DNA from: Podospora pseudoanserina
Taxonomy: Eukaryota > Ascomycota > Sordariomycetes > Sordariales > Podosporaceae
DNA: 64,000 nucleotides
Direction: 5' to 3'
NCBI RefSeq assembly: GCF_035222485.1
Contig: NC_085920.1
Span: forward strand, 7,798,001-7,862,000
The position numbers and the translations under genes are program-made. Shown here in pieces: positions 1 to 11,382 of the stretch (position 1 is its first letter; every line of letters starts with the position of its first letter). The notes below the pieces were generated by a model, which saw nothing but the letters and a program-made list of their open reading frames with translations, ran no database searches and was not told the DNA's origin.

Positions 1-2504
1 TCTCGACAACAATTAGGCGTTCTTCAGAAGATCAGTCAGCATATAACGGATCCCCAGGACCATGCCTGTCTGCAAGGTCTCCGAATAACCGATCCGCATG
101 ACGATAAGAGCCGTATCGAGCAAGCCAAAGGCGGCCTTCTGACAGGCTCGTACTGCTGGGTCCTCGACAACGACGATTTCAGACAATGGCGCAACAATCA
201 AGACAGCCGGCTGCTATGGATCAAAGGCGACCCCGGCAAGGGCAAGACGATGCTGCTCTGCGGAATCATCGACGAGTTGACAAAGTCGATCCCTAACACT
301 ACGACTGTCTCGTTCTTCTTCTGCCAGGCTACTGATGCGCGTATAAATAACGCCACGGCTGTCCTTCGCGGCCTGATATTCCTTCTTGTCAGCCACCAGC
401 CATCGCTCATCTCGCACGTACGGCAAAGGTACGATCAGGCGGGGAAGCAACTCTTCGAGGATGCAAATGCCTGGGAGGCGCTGTCGAAGATCTTCACCAA
501 CATTCTTGAGGATCCGCACCTGCAAAGCACCTACCTGGTCATTGACGCGCTCGACGAGTGTACCCGAGACTTGAGCCGACTCGTCAACTTTATCGCCAAG
601 ACGTCGTCGACATACTCGGATGTCAAGTGGATCGTATCCAGTCGCAACTGGCCGAATATCGAGAAGGGTCTTGACGATGCGACACAGAAAGTAAGACTAT
701 GTCTTGAGTTGAACGAAGAATCTGTGTCTGCGGCTGTTGCCAATTATATCCAGTCCAAAGTCGATTTGTTAGCGAAACAAAACCAGTACGATAACGACAC
801 GCGAGACGCTGTCCGGGCCTACTTGTCGTCGAACGCATACGGCACTTTCCTCTGGGTAGCCTTGGTCTGCCAGGAACTTGCCGGTATCTCGGGATGGGAA
901 GCTGAAGAAATGCTGACGGCGCTTCCGCCCGGACTAGATGCCCTCTACGAGCGGATGATGAGCCAGATCTGCAGTTCAAGACACTCCAAGCTCTGCAAAA
1001 ATATATTGGCCGTCGTCTCGGTTGTGCGTCGGCCAATTACGTTGGATGAACTGCCGTCTCTGGTGGATATGCCCCCTCGATGCTCTGGCAGTCGCGAAGT
1101 TCTGGCAGAAATCGTAGGGCTTTGTGGCTCTTTTCTGACGCTCCGAGATCACACTATCGCGTTCGTTCATCAGTCTGCCAAGGACTTTTTGGTCCAAAAG
1201 GCATCTAGGGAAATCTTCCCTTCCGGGATACAACATGTACACCGCTCTATCGTCTCACGATCGCTACGAGTTTTGGCCAATATACTGCGTCGTGACATCT
1301 ACGGCCTCAGCGCTCCTGGATTCCCCATCGACCAAGTTAAGCAGCCCAATCCAGATCCGCTAGCTGCAGCGCGGTATTCGTGTGTATATTGGATTGACCA
1401 TCTGAGTGAATGCGACCCCACCCGCGATGAGGTCGAGTCCATTGACAGGTTTCTGCGTCGGAGCTACCTTTACTGGCTTGAAGCTCTGAGTCTTCTCCGT
1501 ATGATGTCGGGTGGAGTCATTGCTATAGGGCGGCTCGAGGGCCTGCTAGTAAGCACCGAACTATTAAATACTGGAAAACTAGACTAAAATTACTACAGGA
1601 ACGCGAGAATCGGGGGCAGTTAACAAGCTTTGTTCGCGATGCACACCGGTTTGCTCTAGCCTACAGATGGATAATAGAGCAAGCCCCTCTTCAAGCATAT
1701 GCATCAGCCCTTGTATTTGCACCAACTGGCAGCTTGGTAAAGAAAATCTTCAAGGAAGAAAAGCCTGGATGGCTTAGTACGGGACCAGTTGTAGAAATGC
1801 AATGGAATGCCTGCACACAGACGTTAGAGGGCCATGGCAGCTCGGTCTTGTCGGTCGCGTTCTCGCCGGACGGCCAGCGCGTGGCATCGGGCTCGGACGA
1901 CAACACCATCAAGATCTGGGATACGGCATCGGGAACCTGCACACAGACGTTAGAGGGCCATGGCGGCTCGGTCTGGTCGGTCGCGTTCTCGCCGGACGGC
2001 CAGCGCGTGGCATCGGGCTCGAGCGACAGGATCATCAAGATCTGGGATACGGCATCGGGATCCTCCACACAGACGTTAGAGGGCCATGGCGGCTGGGTCC
2101 AGGCGATCGCGTTCTCGCCGGACGGCCAGCGCGTGGCATCGGGCTCGGACGACAACACCATCAAGATCTGGGATACGGCATCGGGATTCTGCACACAGAC
2201 GATAAATGTTAATTCAGTTACTACCCATCTATCGTTCGACCATACCAACGCTTATATCAACACGAATATCGGGCGTATCCAAATAGCCACGGCTACCATG
2301 GAAAGTCCAAATCAGCTAAGTAGTCCGGTATATTATTCGTATGGTTTAGGAGAAGACAGGCGCTGGATTACTTACAATAACAAGAACGTGTTATGGCTAC
2401 CACCAGAATACTATGCATATGCTTTTGCGGTGGAAGGGCGCAAAATGGTTCTTGGCTGTTACTCAGGACGTATTATAATATTCTCATTCTCTCGAGATAT
2501 TTAA
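1..2504 (+). CDS. NACHT-WD40 NLR receptor (NWD/HET-E-like), 5' end outside the window
   Basis: This is an STAND-class NTPase receptor of the fungal NWD family, whose members act in non-self recognition; the ligand here is unknown. The frame is open from base 1, so the N-terminal effector domain is missing. Exons are 1-1548 and 1599-2504; the 50-bp phase-0 intron (GTAAGC..CTACAG, 1549-1598) restores a continuous linker and removes an apparent stop at 1585. The Walker A motif GDPGKGKT is encoded at 226-249, and a Walker B-like VIDALDE follows near 540-560. After the helical linker come three WD40 units of exactly 126 bp (starts about 1811, 1937 and 2063) that are nearly identical. A divergent C-terminal segment with WD-like strands follows. 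817 residues are visible. Three identical blades cannot close a propeller alone, so the divergent tail or oligomerisation may contribute. Family assignment is firm; specificity is unknown. Confidence 0.9.
1811..2200 (+). repeat. Tandem 126-bp WD40 repeats, three near-identical units
   Basis: Units begin near 1811, 1937 and 2063, and a partial fourth begins at about 2189. Each encodes 42 residues with the signatures SVAFSPDGQRVASGS and IKIWDTASG. Differences are concentrated in a few codons, for example SSVLS versus GSVWS versus GWVQA, which are surface positions of a WD40 blade. Such identity implies recent unequal exchange or gene conversion. Confidence 0.93.
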
Positions 2505-4343
2505 CATTTTAACCTTCGCCTTCTTTCTCTCTTTTATTTTTTTTCTCGTTTACCACCAAAGGGGTGTGGGGGACTAAGTATATTTATATAACAAATACTT
2601 CTTGCATTTTTAATCCTGCAAAGACGATGCATATCTCCCCGTTTAGGTAGTAATATCATAGTTTGTAGCTTCTTTCAAAACGATAGATAAGTCGATGACG
2701 TAAAATAAGCTTGTGGCAATGGCAATTGGCCCCAGCAGTGGTTCGAAGGAGGCGTAGCGTTACTACGCGCTCCGGCTAGCTTGCCACAGAGATTTGGAAC
2801 TGGTGGATTAGTGTTAAACCGAGGTCGCTCTTTAATTAAGGTGTTCAACTGCCGTAGGGATATAATTGGTCCGTACAAAATCTTACTGGTGTTCCCCTGG
2901 TGGCGTTTTTAGGTGTGGGCTCTTCGTTATTACGCAGCAAGTGTCGCCGTCTTTGTCAAACGCAAAAGGAGTCGGTGAGTCTGGAGAGACAAAGGTTCGA
3001 ACTAGAGAGAGAGCCATAATCCAGTGATTTGTCAAGTTTTGCCACTTGTTGATAAATGCGTTTATGTTAGAAACACGGAACCGACGACATGATAAAAGCT
3101 TATAGCTCTCCATGCAAAGTCAACCACCGATTGGTTTGGTTTGGTAGCATGAATCACTTTGTCATATAATAGTGGAATCTGCATCCTCAGGAATCTAGAA
3201 TCTGGGATCTGGGATCTGTAGCTGGGCTCGAGGGAGTAAATAACCTTATATTTGTCCAATACGCGGTGAGGCTAGGCTGAGGGGTTCCGCTGTGCCGCAG
3301 GGATCAATAAACCCAGCCGAATCTTCAACTAAGGCAGCATAGCACGATCATGAAAACGGGCTGGCAAAGTTAGTATTTATCCAGTCAAAAGAGTAGAATT
3401 GGGCAGTTGACTATCATGCATTTTGGGAATGCATTCTCCATATATGCCTCATTGGCACTAGAATCCCGAAATTTATTTTTGCCGCCCCGTTCTTATTTTC
3501 AAGTTTTATTTTCCGTTGGCGCTTATGCGCCTGAGGCCATTGGAAGATAGGGGGGAGTCAATGTAAAAAGGGGAAGAGAAATCTTCCTCAATTTTTGGCA
3601 GTATGTCTTCCAGAATCAGCATTGGATTTCGCTCGAACTGGTAGTCTGGGTGTACTTGTCCGAAAAGGTAAAATGTGCATTGACACGATGAAATAACACC
3701 TTTTCGAATCGACGCAGGTTATTCCACATGCCAAAGCAGGTAATCTCGAGACACCACACCTGCGAGGCTAGAAAGCGGAAAATCTTCAGAACGAGCACAA
3801 CGCTCTATAAGTCTGTGGTGCGAGTCTTCTGTAGAGCCGTTCATCATTCGTCAACGCCCATAAAGTTCCTAAACGAAAAAGAAAGTTACAAACCACCAGA
3901 GGACCCGATGCAAGGCATAATTTGGCAGCTACCCAAGAGAGGTTATGGGTATACCAAAAGATATTGATACACAGTTACGCGCTGGACATGTTACATGAGA
4001 ACTTCGGGTTCTAGGGTGAGTACCTCTTTATCTAGTCTTGCCGGTTCACATTCAGGTAAGGTAGGCTTGCACTGTCCCGTGTCCTGTTCCGTATCTACAA
4101 GAGCTTCAGAATAAATCGAGATCTCACTGGTGCCTTACTCTATCTTCACAAGCTATTATTGTGGTAAATTTTAGTCTGTCAAGAGTCTGGTTAGTTGGCG
4201 ACACATATCATCAGTTCTCATGATAGCATAGCCGTCAATACATGTTGAATGGCGATACGACATGGTATAATTTGAGTGAATATTCAATACATGTGTACGT
4301 ATTTAATACCGACTAAGGTACGTAGCAAGAAGAAAAGACATTA
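2505..4343. other. Gene-free spacer, partly AT-rich
   Basis: No convincing coding frame is seen. The first 150 bases after the receptor gene are T-rich and presumably hold its 3' processing signals. The rest has short open frames without recognisable protein patterns, including a 79-codon one at 3728-3967. Confidence 0.5.
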
Positions 4344-7149
4344 TTACTCCGGAGCCTCAACAATATGGTCTGCTTCCACTCTCCTACGTTCACGTCTTAG
4401 TGCTCTCCTCTCCGCTAAGCTCACTGAGCTGCCTTCGTTGGATGTGTTCCTTCTATCTCCTTCCTCCGTACCTCTGAGAGAATCGGGTTCCAAGAGACTT
4501 ATCGTGCTCGCGCTCTTTGGTAACGACCACCTTGACGAGGAAGGTCTTAGGGTCCTGTGCAGAAGCGATATGCTCGGTGTTCTAGGAAGAACGGTAGTGG
4601 TCGGCGATAAGACAGTTAAAGCTTCATCCTCGTCAACATGCTTTGCCTTTTGCTTCCTCTCGTTGTCACTTTTACTCGCACCGGCAAGCTTTGATCGGTC
4701 GTCTTGTTCGAATTCTCCATTTGACTTATTGCTCAAGTCATCCCCAATAGATAATTTCTGCTGCAATGGCAAGGTGGTAGGGGCTGATACGTTTCTGATT
4801 GAGGTTCCGGCAAGATCCCGAGGTCGGGGACGGCTTTCAAAATTGAGTGAAAGATTTTTGGATGTTATTGTCTCGCCGTTGACTTCCACAACGACCTTTA
4901 ACGATGCCCCGTCAACGCTGGTGAGGCACGAGTAGCAAAAGTAGCGATATCTCTGGCCATGAGAATTTGTGCTGAAGGGAAGATCGTCAAATGGAATTGG
5001 AGAGCAGAAGTCAATCGTGCACAGATTCTTGACCTCTGGTTCGATTCTAGTAGGGGGGTTGACTGTGTCGCAGCTGACCAGGTGTTCTGAAATGCGTGGG
5101 TACTCGTGCGGATCATTAATTGCGTAGTATCGATAGTAAAGTTGCTTGCGAGGGGACGTCTCGGTTGTATTTTCACCCTGTATAGTCGTTAGACACATGA
5201 AGACATGGGCGTGGGTGATGTGATTTGGATTGACCTTTGTAACAAACCATCTGATTTGAGCATAAGCAATTGTTTCGAGAGTGATGGGGTCCACCATTTG
5301 GTCTCTCTCATCATGTACACCTTGCTGAAAGCGGGTATCGTATATGTGGCCATAGTTGCTACGTGATATTCGGGACGTAATTTTGATTTCAGCATCTTGG
5401 GTGCCCCGTATGACTGCGCCTCGGCATATGGCAGTCCATCTGTGAATATGAATTAATTAGCTTCCGCTCAATGAGGCTCACGTTAGGGACTCTCACGGTC
5501 CTGGCTCAGATGGCTGCATCACTGGGCAGTCATCACCTAACCAACTACTCAGCCTTTCCCAGAGGTATCTAGATTTCCCAAACCCTCCGACCAAGATGAC
5601 AAACTATCAGATTGTCTGTTAGCCCTACATTTGGCAGCTCTGGGTTTCCATACATACATTCGGACCTGACCCTGTTTTCTTTTCAAGTGTCTCAATTTGT
5701 GAGTCAACAAGATCCAATATCTTGGAGACAACATGATCAAATATTTCCGCGATAGTAGACCTAAAAGATTAGAAGATATCCCTAAATTCACATTCCCGAG
5801 GTACGGCAGGGGCACTTACGATGACAATGTGATGTCCGCCTGTCCAGTTAGTTGAACCACTCGAGCAGGAAGGCGCACCTTCCAGAGCTTTTCAGGACCC
5901 TGTTTCAATGTAAATTGTTGCTTGATACCATGTTCCCATGACTGATTCATCATCTCTGCAATTTCTTGTGGGGGGACCTGGCGCCAAACATCTGTAGCAA
6001 CGTGATCTCGAACAAGTGTCTCGAACTCCTGGTCCAGAAAGATCGCTCCACAAAGGGCCCCAGTACCTTCCACGGCTTCCCTAGCAGCAAATCTGTTGGT
6101 ATCCACAACCTGATAACTGATCAAGTCCTAAGATCATTCAGTTTACAATCAGTTTCTAATGATCAGGCCCCAGGCGTTTTCTTTTAAAAAGAAAGAAAGA
6201 GGGAAACTTACGACCGTGCCTCCCCCAGCGTCGACAACAGTTATGGATGTCCCGACCTTGTAGCCCCAGTTGTCAGCTAATTATCGACGAGATATTGACG
6301 GTATTTCATCCTACTTTGATGTCTGGTCTGCCTTTCATGTTGGTGAAAGTGGCAATTGCTGCAGCTTCAGGCTCAGAAACGAAGTCCAGTTCGGTTTCGC
6401 CACATTCACGAGGATCAAGTAAGCCTGCCATATTCGCTGCTTCGCGCATTCTCTCTCTCATGTAGGACTTCCAAATCGCGGGGACAGTGATGATAATTCG
6501 GAATGGCGTAGACTTGACGAAGCTGGGTGTCATCGCCTTTTCTACGTCGGCCATAACATGACTCCAGAGGTTTCGCAAGTAATCCGCAATGACATCGATT
6601 GGTTTCTTTCCCATCTCCAACAACCGCTGTCTGGCACTGATAAGCTGGGGAGCGTCCTTGAGGTGCTCTTGAAGGTCCGCATCGTCGAGAAGCAATAGTT
6701 TGAACCACCGAACAGATTCATCGAAGGTGAGAATATTATATCCCCAAGATGTGACCTGTTTGGTGGAAGAGTATGATATCGCTGTTGGTGTCTTCTCCCG
6801 TTCCGTATTCATATATTGGACGCTATCCCAATTCTTGACGAGATGGATATGCTCTGGCCGAACCTTTCCCGGACGCGCTGACCATGCAACACCAGTGTAG
6901 CTAAGGCGGCCAAGTTAGAATACTAGGCACAACAGAAGGCAAACCCGCGATTTTGCACTGGATCTGGTTACATGATACATACGTGGTTCCGAAATCAATT
7001 CCAAACACGAACGGCGCCGCACGCATTCCGACGCTGCTAGACTTCGAAAGTAATGATAGTTGGCTCCCCAGCTGCGAGCCTGTGAGAGATCCCTCCATAT
7101 TCAAGTTACCAGTCGGTCTGGGTACCTCCGTTGGCAAAGAAAGCAACAA
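4344..7149 (-). CDS. Hsp70-like ATPase of the HSPA12 type
   Basis: This is an actin/Hsp70-fold ATPase resembling the expanded fungal HSPA12-like family; clients are unknown. There are seven exons: 6983-7149, 6315-6900, 6212-6256, 5820-6127, 5658-5760, 5497-5603 and 4344-5439. The six introns (54-84 bp) all have GT..AG ends and the phases agree, giving about 803 residues. Splicing creates the phosphate-1 loop DFGTTYTGVAW across exons 1/2, the phosphate-2 motif DAGGGTVDLISY across exons 3/4, and the adenosine motif LVGGFGKSRYL in exon 6. The segment ICRGAVIRG follows. Instead of a canonical Hsp70 substrate domain and EEVD end, there is a serine- and charge-rich tail of about 150 residues. The start at 7149 is the first in-frame ATG found; M18 and M42 are alternatives. 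It is divergently transcribed from the GTPase gene at 7794. Confidence 0.88.
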
Positions 7150-7793
7150 CTGTATGTGAAGTTGATTTGGGCTCCAAGGTGTGGGAAAGACGGAGGAGAG
7201 GAGATACCTAGATGTTGAGACTGAGGGATGTCCTGGTCGTGCATGTGGTCAAGCACCAGGCTTCTGGGCGGGCGCGACCGACAGACTCCTCTGGCCACAA
7301 CCAGTCAGTCATCTCACCGAACGCCGACTCTTGCAAATAGGGCTAACCATGGTATTTCCAGGCACTGACGCAGTCCAATCGTTCAATGCACTGCCCGCAA
7401 AAACAAACAACTTGGTCGCCTTCAGGGCCGACGCCACATGCAGGAATACGTGTTTTCTTTCCCAGTAATCACCCACACACAGCAATTGGCGGCGCCATCA
7501 TTGTTAATAGCTCAAAATTAAGCCTGCCACCCACCCCTCATCCTTGTACCGCTACTTCGATCTGGAGATGCCGTAATGACTGCACACCCTCACGCGATGG
7601 AAAGTCCCCCGCATTGGGCGGTCTGGCCCAGGCAGGCAGTCCACGAGGTTTATCATGAGGAATTCCACATTTCAGGACAAATTAAGGGACACCAGGCCCC
7701 GTCATCACGATATCCTTTTTGCTCTCGTTTTCTCCAAACCTCCTGCCACCTTAGCCGACGACCTTTGTCACCGTGACATATCTAACCAGAAAG
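7150..7793. promoter_or_regulatory. Shared divergent promoter region (Hsp70-like / GTPase)
   Basis: This 644-bp spacer separates the start codons of two divergently transcribed genes. Short open frames occur on both strands, but none resembles a protein. Its position suggests it holds both promoters; no specific factor site could be recognised. Confidence 0.4.
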
Positions 7794-8924
7794 ATGGGCG
7801 AGCCTGAACAAAGCATGATTTTCATCATGGGCCTCTCGGGTTCCGGCAAGTCAAGATTTGTAAACCTCTTGCGACAGAATTCGGTGCGCGAGGGAGCAGG
7901 TCTGCAATCAGGTACAACACCATTTCTGAGACACTGTCACAGGAGCTTATAGTAACGTCTTCCAGAAACCCAGGAATGTCAAATCGTGCAGCTGCGACTG
8001 AAGGACAAGCTAGTATCGGTTGTCGACACTCCAGGATTTGGCGACTCCCGAAAGACCGACGCCGAGATACTGTCAACCATATCCGACTTTCTCATTCTTC
8101 AGCATGCAGCTGGTTTCCGACTGAGCGGTATCATCTGGCTGCATCCAATTGAACAACAGAGAATGCGCAGACCAGACCTCCAGGCCCTTACCATGTTCCA
8201 TGATCTCTGCGGCAAGGATGCTCTCTCAGCCGTTACCCTACTCACCACTAGATGGGATCATGTCAAAGATGAGAGGACTGGCGCCATGCGCGAGCGGGAG
8301 TTGCGGAGGAGTTTCTGGAAGGATATGATCGACCACGGTGCCAACGCGCAACGCTTCAATGGCTCCTCAGAGATGGCGAAGTCAATTGTGCGGCGCTTGT
8401 TACGCAATAAACCGGTGATATTGCAAATTCAAAAGGATAGCATGGAGTCAGGCAAGAGGCTACGTGATACCGCTGCAGGGGCTAGAATTATGGAAGATCT
8501 TGAGGTTGATCTGAAGAGACAGGAGGAGAAGGTAAAGAAGGCCGAGCGGGAACTCAAAGCCGGGGCACAATCTGGTGATCAGGCGACCGAACAAGCCTTA
8601 CGAACACGGTACGAAGCAGAAGCGAGGGAAAGGGAGCGGCTCATCTCGAGCTGTCAACGAATGAATGCAAATCTGGGCCAAGAGATAATGGAAAAGTGGG
8701 ACAGGATTCAAGAAGATTTACCACAGGCCGGAGCCGGGTCTGACTCGGACTCGTGTCTCGAACATGAGAAGCAAGTACCTAACAAGGGCACAGCTCCGAA
8801 AATCGAAAACACTCGAAGGAACAGGTGGAAAGGGCGGGTTTCTGCCTTTGCGAATGTTCTTGGCTTGACCCTGACTGCGGTGGTCCACATTGTTCTTCCA
8901 TTGGCTGGTATTGCCGTCGGCTGA
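7794..8924 (+). CDS. P-loop GTPase with coiled coil and C-terminal membrane segment
   Basis: This is a TRAFAC-type GTPase, similar in layout to AIG1/GIMAP or septin-like fungal G proteins. Exons are 7794-7911 and 7966-8924; the 54-bp intron (GTACAA..TTCCAG) gives a 358-residue product. G1 is GLSGSGKS at residues 13-20, G3 is DTPGFGDS at 60-67, and the G4-like motif is TTRWD at 133-137, where arginine replaces the usual lysine. From about residue 205 a long charged coiled coil follows (DLKRQEEKVKKAERELKAG). The last 22 residues are hydrophobic (VLGLTLTAVVHIVLPLAG), suggesting a tail-anchored membrane protein. The start ATG lies 10 residues before the G1 strand, as is usual for this fold. Neighbours suggest a module with the Hsp70-like and coiled-coil genes, which is inference. 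The cellular role is unknown. Confidence 0.85.
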
Positions 8925-9191
8925 GAGAGCTTCGGAGGAAAGTACTGGTACAAACTAGATGTAGGGGGGTGGGCCTTTTTGGCGCCAGCACTAAAAAGCC
9001 TATGCACAGCTGAGGCAGTGTTAAAGCCAAGTCACACCACCGCTTGCAGTATGAAATCCTTGTCCATTTCATGTGAGACAACCCCGAGTCTGACAAGGCT
9101 CCAATGCGCAATATCAGCCATCTTCTCCTCCCATGATTGAGAGACAGCTTGCTCTGTATATTCTCTGTCCGCTTACACATAAGCGAGCACC

Positions 9192-10505
9192 ATGTTCGAC
9201 AAGGTATTCCGACCGATAAATGACACAACGAATTCAAGCCGCAAAGGTCGTAGCAGGTTGCCAGAACCAGTTCGTTCGCCCACTCGTGGAGGGATATTCC
9301 CAAAAGCAGGCACTCAAGCAAGGTACGTCGCCGTTTGCCACAACAATAAAATGACACCATATGCAGGCACGAGCTAATCAATGTACAGAGCACCACAGAT
9401 ACCACAGCGGCTGTCAAGTGCCAGTCAGTCTCTACCATGGCCAGCAAGTCCTTCAGCACACTCTTTCCACCTGAGACAATTGAAGCAAGAGCTTGCTGAA
9501 AAAGACCGCAAGGTGAAGATTCTCTGCGAGGAGGTTGAGGGATTGAAGAAGGAGAAGGAAAGCCTGGAGAGAGAAATCGATCAGTACGACGACGAGTGCT
9601 TCAAGATGGAAGCAGAAAACCAACAGCTTCGCGATGCCTTTGTTGCCCTCAAGGGTAACCCCAACCATCACATCGACGACGGTGTAGTCCAGTCGCGATT
9701 CGGGGAAATCAAGTTCACCATCGAACAGATCGTTTCTATCCGTTATTCAAGCTCCACAACGATATCCAAAAGTATCCGATTAGACCGTCCCTCGAAGCAG
9801 CTATTTTCGAATCTGGCGGAGGATGTGGATCGCTACCTAACACAACCAGTGGGAAAGGCCCTCTTGATAGAGGCATTTATCTGGAATTTCCTCATTTCGG
9901 AAGTTTTCAGCGGCAACGGGATGCTCTGGGCTGGCAAAGCATTTGAGCATGTCAAGTTTTTATCTCGTGAGCTTGAGAACGATACTGTTTCTCTGGCTGA
10001 TCTTTACAGGTGGAACGCACACACAGCATCAATGTTGTTTTCCATGTATGATCTGGACAAAAGACGCATACAAAAAATTGCTTCGAATCTAAGAGCCAGC
10101 TTAGAACCTTGGCAGAATAAGTCTTTCAAGGAGGGACAATGCGACTCTCTAGACAAGCTTGTGCTCCTGGCAGCAAAATTGGACGCCGATTTGGCCAGGA
10201 GCAGAGCTGAATATATGGTCTTCATGCTGGAGACCACCGAAGCGCTCAATGGGCTTGCGAAGAACAAATACGGGGTTCCTTTTGACCAGGACTACATGGA
10301 GCTTCAGAGCGGAAACAATGACAGGTGCGGGGATGTGGAGCTTGTAGTATCCCCAACGGTGGCTAAGGTCGGGGACTCGGACGGGGAGAATTACGATTGC
10401 TGTACTGTGCTGGTGCGAGCAAAGGTAATCTGTGGTGGCTCAAAAGCTGGTCGTCGCCAACAGTCTGCATCAACCCCCTCAAACTCTTTTCAGCCTCAAA
10501 GATAG
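9192..10505 (+). CDS. Coiled-coil protein of unknown function
   Basis: Exons are 9192-9322 and 9389-10505. The 66-bp intron (GTACGT..TGTACAG) has matching phase and yields about 415 residues. The N-terminal 70 residues are rich in Pro, Ser and Arg. A strong coiled coil runs over roughly residues 75-135 (LRQLKQELAEKDRKVKILC). A helical region of about 200 residues follows, containing Leu/Trp-rich segments such as FIWNFLISEVFSGNGMLW, and a low-complexity end. No catalytic motif or membrane segment is visible. It lies 267 bp after the GTPase gene on the same strand. Coiled coils in both products make physical partnership plausible, but nothing in the sequence proves it. The function is unassigned. 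Confidence 0.75.
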
Positions 10506-11382
10506 AACAGACTTCATATAATTAATTGGAAGGCGTTCAGGCTCGGCCGTGAAGAACCTTTGCAGAATTGAAGTCATGAGCTTGTATTATGCAGGAACAA
10601 GAGCGAGAGCTAGGAGAGAGTCAAGAGGAAGAACAATCGCGATTCTCAGGAGGAGGTGGATCTCAGGCTACCTCTTAAAGGGTTGGGTCTTCACGAAAGA
10701 GCAATAATGTTCAGCAACAATGCTATTCAGTGTCTTGCAGATGTATAAGACGCCTTTCATATTGAGCTTGTACCTTCAGCGAGGGAATAGCCCTGTCAGC
10801 TATTCTGACAGGCCTGTTAGCTACCCTTTAGGGCTTAACGCCTGTTTGGAACTCTTCCAGGCGTGGTTTAGGATATTATCCTGCATTGGTTTACTCTCCA
10901 TTGCCTGCTTTTTCATCCATAACCAAACAAAACAAAAGGGGTTCAGGGGTTCGATGTCTGTGCGTATTTGGGGTCCACTCGGCCAAGGGTTAGGGGTGTG
11001 CTTTGGGAGTTCACAGAATACTTGCTGAGATGGTATTCAAAGCAATCATCCCAACACATGGAGCTTTGAAGACAGGGTTTGAATTGCTATTGTGGCACTT
11101 CGGCATTTCAAGGGGCTTTGGGTTATCCGTACCTATTCTCAGCTCCAGCCTCAATACGCGGGTACATCCGCCACATTGACTTGGCATCAGCACACAAGTT
11201 CGACGCGTCTTGCATCTATGTCAGCACTGGCATGGATGCTGTGCCGCAATGCAACGCACCGCCTTTAGGCTTCAGGGGTCGGCAGAAGGATGACCGAAAG
11301 GAGTTTTCAATCGACAACCGACAATTTTCTTTCACTTTGCAAAAGGTTAATCTTCACGCGTTTCCCAGACCACCATGTGATC
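10506..11382. other. Spacer without a recognisable gene
   Basis: Only short frames without protein character are seen here. A perfect 8-bp inverted repeat (CCTGTCAG..CTGACAGG, 5-bp loop) lies at 10792-10812. The right part should contain the promoter of the glycosyltransferase-like gene. Confidence 0.4.

Noticed and set aside
1802-2212. 136-codon frame overlapping the WD40 repeats
   Set aside because: Shadow of the WD40 array in another register, for the same reason.
4276-4935. 219-codon plus frame opposite the last Hsp70-like exon
   Set aside because: Antisense shadow; serine-rich only because it mirrors the serine/charge-rich tail.
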